From positions 1-50,655 of the forward strand of contig JAUNPK010000021.1 in assembly GCA_030536855.1 (NCBI GenBank): a stretch of 50,655 nt of DNA, written 5' to 3'. Below, piece after piece: positions 17,733 to 25,787 of the stretch. The notes below the pieces were generated by a model. It had not been told where the DNA came from. It saw nothing but the letters and a program-made list of their open reading frames with translations, and did not search any database. Numbering within the stretch: the first letter of the stretch is position 1; each line of letters starts with the position of its first letter. The stretch comes from Eubacteriales bacterium (GTDB taxonomy: Bacteria > Bacillota > Clostridia > Lachnospirales > Lachnospiraceae). The position numbers and the translations under genes are program-made.

Positions 17733-18806
17733 TTAGTCCTCCTTCTTCATCATATCCATAAATCTGTCAAAAAGATACGCTGTATCCTGTGGTCCCGCGC
17801 AAGCTTCCGGATGGAACTGCACTGTAAATATATTCTTTCCTATATATTCAAGACCTTCGTTAGTCTTATCATTAACATTTTCAAATGCTGCCTTTGCAAC
17901 CTCTGGATTAAGTGTAGACTCATCAACAACATATCCGTGGTTCTGTGTTGAAATGTAAACCTTACCTGTTCTTAAATCCTTAACAGGATGGTTTGCACCT
18001 CTGTGTCCATATTTCAATCTGTGAGTATCAGCTCCTGTAGCAAGAGACATAAGCTGATGTCCAAGACAAATTGCAAATATAGGTACATTGCTTGCATAGA
18101 GTTTCTTTATTTCTTCAATAATCTCTACACATTCCTTTGGATCTCCGGGACCATTAGAAAGCATGATTCCGTCCGGATTAGTAGCAAGAATTTCCTCTGC
18201 AGATGTGTATGCAGGGTAAACTGTTACCTCACAGCCTCTGTCATTAAGTGACTTAGCAATATTCTTCTTAGCGCCAAAATCCATAAGTGCTACTTTATAT
18301 CCATCTCCGGGAAGAACGTACTTCTCTTCGCAGGTAACCTTTCTGACCACTCCTGTTACCTTGTACTCTTTAATCTTAGGAAGGATTTCATCGAGATTAT
18401 AATTCTCATTAGTTGTAATCATTCCGTTCATTGTACCCTTCTCTCTAAGAATCTTGGTAAGGGCTCTGGTATCAATTCCACTGATACCCGGTATATCATT
18501 ATCTAAAAGGAATTTCTGGATTGGTGACTCGCTTCTGAAATTACTTGGCATTCTTGAAAGTTCTCTTACAATAAATCCATCAGGCCATGCCTTTAAAGAT
18601 TCCATATCCTTATAACATATTCCATAATTTCCAATGAGAGGATATGTCATGGTAACTGCCTGTCCTGCATAAGAAGGGTCAGTCAAAACCTCCAGATATC
18701 CTGTCATTGAAGTATTAAATACTATCTCGCTGATAACTTCTCTTGCAGAACCAATACTTGTTCCATTAAATACTGTTCCATCTTCAAGTATTAAAAAAGC
18801 TTTCAT
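17733..18806 (-). CDS. carA: Carbamoyl-phosphate synthase small subunit
   Basis: 357 residues. The N-terminal CPSase small-chain domain (EDGTVFNGTSIGS, FNTSMTGYLEVLTDPSYAGQ) is followed by a class I glutamine amidotransferase with nucleophile Cys in IFAICLGHQLMSLATG and the His/Glu pair in FTVQFHPEACAGP. It hydrolyses glutamine and passes ammonia to CarB. First gene of carAB. Upstream, on the minus strand, AAAGGA and GGGTGA both precede the ATG. No PyrR-type or T-box leader is apparent, but an ArgR-like site is (18856-18869). Confidence 0.97.
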   Translation of the reverse strand: MKAFLILEDGTVFNGTSIGSAREVISEIVFNTSMTGYLEVLTDPSYAGQAVTMTYPLIGNYGICYKDMESLKAWPDGFIVRELSRMPSNFRSESPIQKFLLDNDIPGISGIDTRALTKILREKGTMNGMITTNENYNLDEILPKIKEYKVTGVVRKVTCEEKYVLPGDGYKVALMDFGAKKNIAKSLNDRGCEVTVYPAYTSAEEILATNPDGIMLSNGPGDPKECVEIIEEIKKLYASNVPIFAICLGHQLMSLATGADTHRLKYGHRGANHPVKDLRTGKVYISTQNHGYVVDESTLNPEVAKAAFENVNDKTNEGLEYIGKNIFTVQFHPEACAGPQDTAYLFDRFMDMMKKED

Positions 18807-18842
18807 TAAACGTCACCCAATTCCTTTCGTATTTCATATTTT

Positions 18843-18869
18843 ATGCAAATTCGGTTGCATATTTATGTA
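18843..18869 (-). promoter_or_regulatory. Candidate ArgR box and palindrome upstream of carA
   Basis: Minus-strand TACATAAATATGCA (18869-18856) matches the ARG-box pattern TGNATAWWWWTNCA at 13 of 14 positions. It overlaps a perfect ATGCAA/TTGCAT inverted pair (18843-18848 and 18855-18860). A site 35-60 bases before carA fits arginine control of carbamoyl phosphate supply; no clear -35/-10 pair was found. Confidence 0.35.
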
Positions 18870-18899
18870 GCTTAACACCCTTACAACTGAGATTTGCGC

Positions 18900-18928
18900 A
18901 AAAAAAAAGACACAAAAATGCCTTTTTT
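18900..18928 (-). terminator. Terminator after the BNR-repeat gene
   Basis: On the minus strand AAAAAAGGCA pairs with TGTCTTTTTT across a short T-rich loop and continues into T. It separates the upstream ABC/BNR operon from carAB. Confidence 0.6.
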
Positions 18929-19006
18929 CTTCAAACTTTATAAGAGTTTATCATAATCTCTGTTCGATTTCAAGTATGAAAACAAATACAAATGAATCAT
19001 CAGAAA

Positions 19007-20467
19007 TTATTTGGTTGTAATCTCAAGCTGGCTTAAATATGTCCAGGTATTTCCTTTATCCGTAGACTGATATTTTGCTGCCGTTTTACCTTCATTATAT
19101 GTGCCGTTTTTGCCCTGAGTCAGATAAATTGAAATCACACCTTTATCATCAACTACAGGAACAAGTGCCTCCTTATAGACATCCGACCATTTAAGCTGGT
19201 CAATGCCAATTGTCCCTGATGAAGAAATCTGTGCCTTAGCTGTACTATCCAGCTCCTGCTCCGGAAGATTTACCTTTGAAAATGTCTTTCCTCCGTCTTT
19301 GGTTATATAAAGATTGCTGTCCATTCCCTGAACATAATCATAACAGAAGAATCCCACATTCTGGTCAATATATACAACGCCCTTAAGTATATAATTAGCC
19401 GGTCCATTACCTACTGTAGTCCAGCTGTTTCCTCCGTCTGACGTTGAATATATTCTGGAAGACTCATTCTCATTATCAGTCTTTCCGTATCCGCATACCA
19501 CAACACCATTTTTCTCGTCAAAGAAATCAACATAGAAATCACTGGCATTATAAATGCTGTCCAACTCACAGGTAGTCCAATTAAGTCCCTTGTCAGAACT
19601 GTACATAATAGTAAGAGGAATTTTTTTATTATCGACAGTCTTACCTCCATATATGAAAGCAGTCATGTTAGTAGTAATCGTAAAACTACCTTCCTTCAGC
19701 TTACTTGTACTTCCACTTTCAAAATGAAGATTTTCCACATCCACAGGAACCGTCACATACTTGCCCCCGGCATCGTAAGTAACAGAAAGTGTAGAATCCT
19801 TTATAATGTAATCCGCCAGTAAATCCGTAGCTGTATTGGTAGTATTTTCCTTGCTTGCCATAATTCCTGACTGCTCATTATATTTGGCAATTCCATATTC
19901 TTCCGAACTAAGCATGGAGGAAACATATACCGTTGCCGTATTATCATTGTGGTCATCTATATAAAATGATACCACCCATTCGCATTTCAGTTTACCATTA
20001 TCAGTAACTCCGTCCCAGCTTGCGAAATAATCTGTTGAAGAATTCTTTAATACAACATTGAAGCTTATCAGCACGGTATTATTGTCCTCGTCCAAAACCG
20101 TAACAGAATCAAGATTCATCTTCTTAACGGATTTCGTTGAGGGAAGATAGGGATTCATGAACTGATTCACATACTCGGTAACCCATGTATCCGCCACCTT
20201 CTCTATTGAAAGTTCGCTAATTGTAGGCACTATATTGGTAATGTTGGAATCATCCTGTACCTGAGTGCCTGCCAGGCTGCTTTTACCGAGAGCATTACCA
20301 TAAGCATCGACTTCTACTGAAAATGTGTATCTGGATTTAATATCGATATCCTTAAGCTTGCTTTTTACATAATAGGAACGAATGAAAATAGCAGCCACCC
20401 CAAGGCAAAGAATCCCTAATAAAACTCTAAGCCATATTATGCTTGTCTTTTTTTCATTCATCTGCAT
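19007..20467 (-). CDS. Membrane-anchored BNR/Asp-box repeat (propeller) protein
   Basis: 486 residues (or 484 from the second ATG). One N-terminal membrane helix (IIWLRVLLGILCLGVAAIFI) anchors it. The N-terminal 230 residues form an unrecognised extracytoplasmic domain. The C-terminal half shows four Asp-box signatures: YSSDKGLNWTT, STSDGGNSWTTV, ITKDGGKTF and STDKGNTWTYL, typical of sortilin/YCF48/sialidase-like propellers. Catalytic residues of a sialidase are not apparent, so a binding or assembly role is more likely. It is the last gene of an operon with a permease and an unusual ABC ATPase, from which it is separated by 11 bases, suggesting a surface partner of that complex. Confidence 0.65.
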   Translation of the reverse strand: MQMNEKKTSIIWLRVLLGILCLGVAAIFIRSYYVKSKLKDIDIKSRYTFSVEVDAYGNALGKSSLAGTQVQDDSNITNIVPTISELSIEKVADTWVTEYVNQFMNPYLPSTKSVKKMNLDSVTVLDEDNNTVLISFNVVLKNSSTDYFASWDGVTDNGKLKCEWVVSFYIDDHNDNTATVYVSSMLSSEEYGIAKYNEQSGIMASKENTTNTATDLLADYIIKDSTLSVTYDAGGKYVTVPVDVENLHFESGSTSKLKEGSFTITTNMTAFIYGGKTVDNKKIPLTIMYSSDKGLNWTTCELDSIYNASDFYVDFFDEKNGVVVCGYGKTDNENESSRIYSTSDGGNSWTTVGNGPANYILKGVVYIDQNVGFFCYDYVQGMDSNLYITKDGGKTFSKVNLPEQELDSTAKAQISSSGTIGIDQLKWSDVYKEALVPVVDDKGVISIYLTQGKNGTYNEGKTAAKYQSTDKGNTWTYLSQLEITTK

Positions 20468-20478
20468 AACTTAATACC

Positions 20479-21294
20479 CTATCCTTCTCGTTTAAAATGC
20501 ATCGCTTCGCGAATAATTTTTCTATAATATTTATACCACCACAGGAAATACATAGCTCCTGCACCGGCCAAAAATACAATAAGGACCACAAACGGATGCA
20601 CTGCATATATCCATTCAGGAGCAATACGTCTTGCAAATAGCGGTATTCCATAGGCCAGAAGCACACATGCCGCCATCACGGTACCGTTAAACACACTCTT
20701 ATTGTCATAAATCCATGAAAAATGATCAAATGATAAAATCGCAAACATCTCACCTATTGGCCTTGCACACATATTTAACACACATAACATAAGTGAGTGT
20801 GGAAATGACACCCCAAATATGCAAAGAATAATAAGATAAAATACGAATTCAGTCACCATTTTATATATGAGATTTCCAAGGAAATTCAAATATGGGCTGA
20901 TAAGCATAATTCTTATCATAAGATAATCTCTGTCACCAATTGTAAAAAGTGTATTATTTGCAAAACTTCCACATATCGTTGAAAGCATTACAAACATAAA
21001 TATTATGGTTAATTCCTGATTAGCCTTTACAAGTGGGCAAAACTCTCCAAGTATTCTATATGGAATATATATAAGTGCAAACACATACATAAAACGCTTG
21101 ATAAATTCCCACAATATAACAAATATCTGTATGGTAATTCCTACCACTGCTCTCAGTTTCGAATGTTCGCCAAATGTTTCCTCTGTAATATGATTCTTAA
21201 GTACAGGCACTTTGCCTAAAGCTCTTACACCTGAATTAGTTCCCTCATAATATCTTAATATTTTATCAGCAAACATCTTTCTAAATAATCTCAT
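20479..21294 (-). CDS. ABC-type membrane protein, putative permease
   Basis: 271 residues from the ATG at 21294, preceded by GGGGAGG at six bases; an upstream ATG overlaps this site. About six hydrophobic segments are seen (ITIQIFVILWEFI, MYVFALIYIPY, LTIIFMFVMLSTICG, FVFYLIILCIFG, VMAACVLLAYGIPLF, VVLIVFLAGAGAMYFLWWY) with basic ends. It overlaps the ATPase gene by 14 bases, so the pair forms an ABC unit. No family name can be assigned with confidence. Confidence 0.6.
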   Translation of the reverse strand: MRLFRKMFADKILRYYEGTNSGVRALGKVPVLKNHITEETFGEHSKLRAVVGITIQIFVILWEFIKRFMYVFALIYIPYRILGEFCPLVKANQELTIIFMFVMLSTICGSFANNTLFTIGDRDYLMIRIMLISPYLNFLGNLIYKMVTEFVFYLIILCIFGVSFPHSLMLCVLNMCARPIGEMFAILSFDHFSWIYDNKSVFNGTVMAACVLLAYGIPLFARRIAPEWIYAVHPFVVLIVFLAGAGAMYFLWWYKYYRKIIREAMHFKREG

Positions 21295-21955
21295 TGTCTG
21301 CCTCCCCAAGTATATCTAATACTGCCTGTCTAATTTCCGGTATTTCCATTGTTTCTTTAGAAATAAGATTAAGTTCACCATTATTAAGAACCACTGTGTC
21401 TTCTGATATCTTCCGGGCAATATCCAGCAGTCCCGTAGAAATAAGAATGATATGCTCCTCCTTCATTGTATTTAATATTTCGATAAATTTATCTATATAT
21501 TCTTCACTGCAATAATCAAATGGTTCATCAAAGAGGATAACGTATGGCTTCTGGATAAGAAATGCCGCCAATTGAAGAAGCTTCTTCTCTTCAAATGTAT
21601 AATCAGCTATAAGTTTATCCCTTATCTCCACAGACATTCCAACCTGTTCAAAAAATCCATCCGGCTCTATGTCTTCCTTACTCATATCGCAAAGCATGCT
21701 TAAAAATTCATATCCGGTAATATACATAGGAAGTACACTCTGCTTAGCAACATAATATATAGTTGCCTTACTCCGGGTTTCTATCTCCCCTTCATCTATC
21801 GACATATCTCCGCAAATACACTCAAAAAGAGTTGTCCTGCCTGATCCCACGCCTCCAAGAATAGGGTACAACTGTCCCTTATTAAATATATAATTAACAT
21901 CAGTTAACACTTCTGTTTTTTTACAAATCTTCTTTATATGATTCAATTTTAACAT
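21281..21955 (-). CDS. Degenerate ABC transporter ATPase (Walker A Lys to Arg)
   Basis: 224 residues from the ATG at 21955. ABC fold is clear: a short N-terminal strand region, a Walker A loop GGVGSGRTTLFE (nucleotide-confirmed AGG codon), Walker B YVILFDEPFDY and a D-loop-like turn. Yet three hallmarks are altered: the Walker A lysine is arginine, the LSGGQ signature reads YTFEEKKLLQ, and the H-loop histidine is missing (IILISTGLL). ATP hydrolysis may be weak or lost. It heads an operon with a permease and a BNR-propeller protein and has its own promoter at 21991-22019. Confidence 0.75.
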   Translation of the reverse strand: MLKLNHIKKICKKTEVLTDVNYIFNKGQLYPILGGVGSGRTTLFECICGDMSIDEGEIETRSKATIYYVAKQSVLPMYITGYEFLSMLCDMSKEDIEPDGFFEQVGMSVEIRDKLIADYTFEEKKLLQLAAFLIQKPYVILFDEPFDYCSEEYIDKFIEILNTMKEEHIILISTGLLDIARKISEDTVVLNNGELNLISKETMEIPEIRQAVLDILGEADNEII

Positions 21956-21990
21956 AACCTGCATCTCCATAACTCTGCATTGTTTCTAAA

Positions 21991-22019
21991 ATTATATTAG
22001 AATTTGCAATTTTTGTAAA
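21991..22019 (-). promoter_or_regulatory. Promoter of the ABC/BNR operon
   Basis: Minus-strand -35 TTTACA (22019-22014), 17-base spacer, perfect -10 TATAAT (21996-21991). The transcript would begin close to the ATPase start. Confidence 0.7.
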
Positions 22020-22090
22020 CCTACAATATACAACATCCCGTGACCGCGCTATTGCATTCACCGATAACGAATGATATAATTACAAAACTT

Positions 22091-22118
22091 GGCTTAAATT
22101 ATTTTCTTTATTTAAGCC
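22091..22118. promoter_or_regulatory. Palindrome between divergent ABC operon and PAP2 gene
   Basis: Perfect 9-bp arms GGCTTAAAT (22091-22099) and ATTTAAGCC (22110-22118), ten bases apart, lying in the divergent promoter region. Operator is the simplest reading; a structured leader is possible. Confidence 0.4.
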
Positions 22119-22172
22119 ACTCTATAAAATATTAACAATAATTGCGTCATTTCGCAAGAACGGTGGAGAATA

Positions 22173-22832
22173 ATGAATATATTGAAAAAGAATTGGTGGA
22201 GATCCCTTTTCGGGTTGTATGTATTGGTTTACCTTCCTTGGTTTTTCTACCTTGAGAACAAGATAACTTTGGATTATCCGGGAATCCATATCATCAATGG
22301 TCCTATTGATGATAAAATTCCTTTTATTGAAATTTTTATAATACCTTATCTTCTGTGGTTTTTATATGTGGTACTTTCATGTGTATATATGTTTATTTAT
22401 GCCACAAACAAGGAATTTATACAATTTGCCCTTTCTCTTATTATAGGTATGTCTTTGTGTATGGTTATATGTATGGTTTATCCTAATGGATTAACACTGC
22501 GTCCTGAATATATATCTGACAGCATTTTCGGAAAACTGATTAAGGGATTGTATGCCACGGATACATCCACAAACGTACTGCCAAGTATTCATGTATATAA
22601 TTCACTGGCAGTTCACATAGCCCTTGCAAAATGTCAGGCTTTAAAAGGTTCAAAAAAGAAAGAGGTCGTAAAAGTTGCATCATTAATACTCTGCATCCTT
22701 ATCTGCCTCTCAACCATATTCTTAAAACAGCATTCCGTATATGATGTAATAGCCGGATGTTTACTGATGTGTGTAATGTATATATTTATTTATGCAGCGG
22801 ATTTCCACAGGCTGTACAACAAAATGTGTTAG
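22173..22832 (+). CDS. PAP2-superfamily membrane phosphatase/phosphotransferase
   Basis: 219 residues, about six membrane helices. The acid-phosphatase signature is present in order: LRPE (motif C1 remnant, near residue 112), LPSIHVYNSLAVHIAL (P-S-x-H, C2) and STIFLKQHSVYDVIAG (H-x3-D, C3). Such proteins dephosphorylate lipid phosphates or transfer phospho-headgroups at the membrane; the spacing resembles the Aur1/inositol-phosphotransferase-like branch. A GGTGGAG site precedes the ATG. Its 3' end overlaps the convergent PrsW gene by 47 bases. Confidence 0.8.
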   Translation: MNILKKNWWRSLFGLYVLVYLPWFFYLENKITLDYPGIHIINGPIDDKIPFIEIFIIPYLLWFLYVVLSCVYMFIYATNKEFIQFALSLIIGMSLCMVICMVYPNGLTLRPEYISDSIFGKLIKGLYATDTSTNVLPSIHVYNSLAVHIALAKCQALKGSKKKEVVKVASLILCILICLSTIFLKQHSVYDVIAGCLLMCVMYIFIYAADFHRLYNKMC

Positions 22833-23862
22833 CATTACATCTATTGCCACATTTTGGGCAGTACACATAAAATCTTACCGGTCTGAAGTGGTTGTTTCCC
22901 GTTATGTTTGTCTGATTTTCCTGTAAACCATTATTCATTCCGTTTGGCACATATCCTCCCGGAGCCATATTCATTCCATTCGGCGCATATCCATTGGGCA
23001 TATTTACCTTCATCATATTGATATTGTTAGGGGCTCCGTAAGGCATATAATTAACGCCATAACCCTGTGGCACATATCCGTATCCCGGTCTCATGTAAAA
23101 ATTTCCCTGAGGTGCATATCTGTTATATATTATCTGCATATTCTCTTTTGAAGATTTGTTAACTCGTACAATTGCAAATATATCAATAAGCACTACGAAT
23201 ATGAAGAAAAATACAAGGAAATATCCATTGGCAAACAGACAGAAGTCATAGAAACCATGCAGTGCCATTGCCACAGCAAAAGAAAGTAATAAATTATTGT
23301 TCTTTCCGTTCCTGTCTCCTGACGCTTCACAAAACTTGGCTTTTCCATAATAATATCCCATAAATACCGCATCTATGGCATGAGACGGAACTGACAGCAA
23401 TGCTCTCATCACCGCAGTGCTGATTCCTCCATCCACTACATACAGGATATTTTCAAGGGTAGCAAATCCCAGAGATACAAAAACAGCATACACAATTCCA
23501 TCAAACTTAAAATTAAATTCCTTAGCGTGCCAAGTTCTTATATACAAAAATAAAAACTTGCCTCCCTCTTCAGCCAGGGCAACAACAAAAAATGCATCAA
23601 AGAAATGATACATTATAGAGCCCACCGGAACAAACACGTCCAAAAATGCTGTTCCAATAAGTTCAAGTATAATAGCGGGTATTATAGAAACAACCCCCAG
23701 CAGGAAAAGCTGAATTAAAAGCCCAACCGGTTCCTTTTCGCAGGAATCTTTATAATATATAAATACCATAAGCGCTATTGTTGGCACCAGTGCCAGAAAC
23801 ACCAGCAAAATCATATAAGCTGCCATATTTGTATACACCATCCTTATCGCAAAATCAGTCAA
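22786..23862 (-). CDS. PrsW-type intramembrane metalloprotease with C-terminal zinc ribbon
   Basis: Up to 358 residues. The first codon of this frame is TTG; an ATG at 23826 with AAGGATGG upstream is an equally good start. Multiple membrane helices carry the PrsW motifs EEGGK (VALAEEGGKFLFLY), ENILYVVDG, and HAIDAVFMGYY, the putative metal ligands. After about residue 250 a Gly/Asn/Pro/Met-rich tail (GYVPNGMN-type repeats) leads to a zinc-ribbon, YCPKCGNRCN then CCTACGNPLH. Relatives cut anti-sigma factors in response to antimicrobial peptides. The ribbon and flexible tail are an added cytosolic module. The gene converges on the PAP2 gene. Confidence 0.8.
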   Translation of the reverse strand: MTDFAIRMVYTNMAAYMILLVFLALVPTIALMVFIYYKDSCEKEPVGLLIQLFLLGVVSIIPAIILELIGTAFLDVFVPVGSIMYHFFDAFFVVALAEEGGKFLFLYIRTWHAKEFNFKFDGIVYAVFVSLGFATLENILYVVDGGISTAVMRALLSVPSHAIDAVFMGYYYGKAKFCEASGDRNGKNNNLLLSFAVAMALHGFYDFCLFANGYFLVFFFIFVVLIDIFAIVRVNKSSKENMQIIYNRYAPQGNFYMRPGYGYVPQGYGVNYMPYGAPNNINMMKVNMPNGYAPNGMNMAPGGYVPNGMNNGLQENQTNITGNNHFRPVRFYVYCPKCGNRCNANTFCCTACGNPLHK

Positions 23863-23971
23863 AAATATATTCTTCTAACAGTATATGTTAAAATGGTATT
23901 TCTTTGCAATTACATTTTTCCACAAATTTCCACATTGAATTTTCCATTAAATTTGCCACCGCACATATACA

Positions 23972-23999
23972 TTGACTTTTTATATTCAAATGTTATACT
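23972..23999 (+). promoter_or_regulatory. Promoter of the thiC transcript
   Basis: TTGACT (23972-23977), 16-base spacer, TATACT (23994-23999), placed just before the TPP riboswitch so that the RNA would start near 24006. Confidence 0.65.
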
Positions 24000-24010
24000 T
24001 ATCCTGATAT

Positions 24011-24098
24011 TAGCTGGGGAGCTTAATGGCGGTAAGCCTGCTGAGAGGGAAGAAATTCCGACCCATAACCTGATGTGGATAATGCCATCGTAGGGAGA
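24011..24098 (+). ncRNA. TPP (THI-box) riboswitch
   Basis: Conserved pieces occur in order: TGGGGAGC, CTGAGAGGGA, CCGACCCATAACCTGAT, TGGATAATGCCATCG, TAGGGAGA. This is the thiamine-pyrophosphate aptamer, upstream of thiC as expected. No strong terminator follows it, so control may act on translation through the leader at 24235-24311. Confidence 0.93.
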
Positions 24099-24234
24099 GA
24101 GTATTACAATTCTATTAATTTATCGGTTTTCGGATTACATAACACACTCAGTTTTAAGTGTTTCGTAAAATAGGTTTGTGAATGACAGCAAAACTTACCC
24201 CTCTTAAATTTCCCGCATAAAAAGGATACACATT

Positions 24235-24311
24235 TCCGAAAAAAACAAGGAGGAAAAATCCTCTTCTCACCAGTGGGTTCGAATTTTTTTCTCCGAAAAA
24301 AACAAGGAGGA
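24235..24311 (+). repeat. Duplicated Shine-Dalgarno segment in the thiC leader
   Basis: A 20-base sequence ending ACAAGGAGGA occurs at 24235-24254 and again at 24292-24311, where it is the actual thiC ribosome-binding site. In the first copy the AGGAGGA is followed by AAAA and TCCTCTT, which fold back on it. The second copy has no such partner adjacent. Confidence 0.7.
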
Positions 24312-24315
24312 TTGT

Positions 24316-25623
24316 ATGGATTATACAACTCAGATGGATGCCGCACGCAAAGGCATCATAACTAAAGAAATGGAAATTGTTGCGAAGAAAGAACATATGG
24401 ATATTAACGAGCTTCGCGAACTTATAGCCAAGGGACAGGTTATTATCCCTGCAAATAAAAATCATAAATGCCTTGATCCTAATGGTATAGGCTCAAAACT
24501 TCGCACTAAGATTAACGTTAACCTGGGTACTTCAAGAGACTGTATTGATCTTGATATGGAGTTGGATAAGGTCAACAGTGCAGTAAAAATGGGTGCTGAA
24601 GCGATTATGGATTTAAGTTCCTTCGGGGACACACAGAAATTCAGGCAAAAACTCACTGCAGAGTGTCCTGCTACTATCGGTACCGTACCTATCTATGATG
24701 CTGTTGTTTATTATCACAAAGCTTTGAAGGATATCACCACAGAAGAATGGCTCAACATTGTGGAAATGCATGCCAAGGATGGTGTGGATTTTATGACAAT
24801 CCACTGCGGAATTAACAAAGCAACCGCAAAGAGATTCAGAGCAGATAAACGACTTATGAATATTGTTTCAAGAGGTGGTTCGATTATTTATGCCTGGATG
24901 GAAATGACAGGAAATGAAAATCCATTTTACGAACACTATGACCGAATACTTGACATTTGCAGGGAATATGATGTCACCATGAGTCTCGGAGATGCCTGCA
25001 GACCGGGATGTATTATGGATGCATCAGACATTTCCCAGATTGAAGAACTTATTACTCTTGGTGAACTTACAAGGCGGGCATGGGAGAAGGATGTTCAGGT
25101 AATGATTGAGGGTCCTGGACATATGCCTATTAACCAGATTAAGGCAAATATGGAAATTCAGCAGACAATATGTAAGGGTGCTCCTTTCTATGTATTGGGA
25201 CCACTTGTAACAGATATTGCTCCGGGATACGACCACATCACTTCAGCTATTGGCGGTGCCATTGCAGCAACTTACGGAGCATCATTCCTTTGTTACGTTA
25301 CTCCTGCGGAACACCTCAGACTTCCTGACCTTAATGATGTGAAGGAGGGAATTATCGCTTCTAAGATTGCAGCACATGCGGCAGATATTGCCAAGGGAGT
25401 ACCCGGTGCCATGGACTGGGATTACAAAATGGATGTTGCCCGCAAAGCTCTTGACTGGGAGGCCATGTTCGACGTAGCAATTGATCCTGAAAAAGCAAGA
25501 AAATACCGTGAATCAGCTAAACCTGAAAAAGAGGATACCTGTTCTATGTGCGGTAATTTCTGTGCTGTTAAAAATATGAATAAAATCATGGATGGCGAAA
25601 TTGTAAGCATATTTGATGAGTAA
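24316..25623 (+). CDS. thiC: Phosphomethylpyrimidine synthase
   Basis: 435 residues, the short clostridial form. ThiC is a radical-SAM enzyme that rearranges aminoimidazole ribotide to HMP phosphate for thiamine synthesis. Conserved blocks include [45 protein letters not shown] and the C-terminal cluster motif [15 protein letters not shown]. The cluster spacing here is C-x2-C-x3-C, one residue shorter than in the E. coli form. No other thiamine gene is adjacent; a strong terminator follows at 25669. Confidence 0.95.
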   Translation: MDYTTQMDAARKGIITKEMEIVAKKEHMDINELRELIAKGQVIIPANKNHKCLDPNGIGSKLRTKINVNLGTSRDCIDLDMELDKVNSAVKMGAEAIMDLSSFGDTQKFRQKLTAECPATIGTVPIYDAVVYYHKALKDITTEEWLNIVEMHAKDGVDFMTIHCGINKATAKRFRADKRLMNIVSRGGSIIYAWMEMTGNENPFYEHYDRILDICREYDVTMSLGDACRPGCIMDASDISQIEELITLGELTRRAWEKDVQVMIEGPGHMPINQIKANMEIQQTICKGAPFYVLGPLVTDIAPGYDHITSAIGGAIAATYGASFLCYVTPAEHLRLPDLNDVKEGIIASKIAAHAADIAKGVPGAMDWDYKMDVARKALDWEAMFDVAIDPEKARKYRESAKPEKEDTCSMCGNFCAVKNMNKIMDGEIVSIFDE

Positions 25624-25668
25624 TATCCGGCAATATTATTAATCAATAATATAAGTATTAGTAACATT

Positions 25669-25726
25669 AAAAAAGCTGTTACACTGAATATTATCCCAAT
25701 TGTAATATTCAGCGTAGCAGCTTTTT
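25669..25726 (+). terminator. Terminator of thiC, usable in both directions
   Basis: AAAAAGCTG pairs with CAGCTTTTT and the stem continues through CTGAATATTA/TAATATTCAG, giving more than 20 pairs with two mismatches, ending in TTTTTCC. It could also stop nrdD transcripts from the other side. Confidence 0.9.
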
Positions 25727-25787
25727 CCATCTTTATTGTTCTTTGTTTTTTGACAGTTCCACAAGCTTTATACCGCTTATTCTGTCA

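Noticed and set aside
18807-18900. PyrR attenuator or T-box before carA
   Set aside because: No PyrR-binding loop, antiterminator or T-box sequence found in the short leader.
23893-24093. 66-aa plus-strand frame upstream of thiC
   Set aside because: It runs through the promoter and the TPP aptamer and has no ribosome site.
25422-25730. 102-aa hydrophobic frame antisense to the thiC end
   Set aside because: It reads through the thiC terminator hairpin and coding shadow; no start site.
25731-25787. Remnant of nrdG behind nrdD
   Set aside because: A 23-codon frame (ending KLVELSKNKEQ) is open but shows no NrdG motif such as the CxxxCxxC cluster site; too short to judge.
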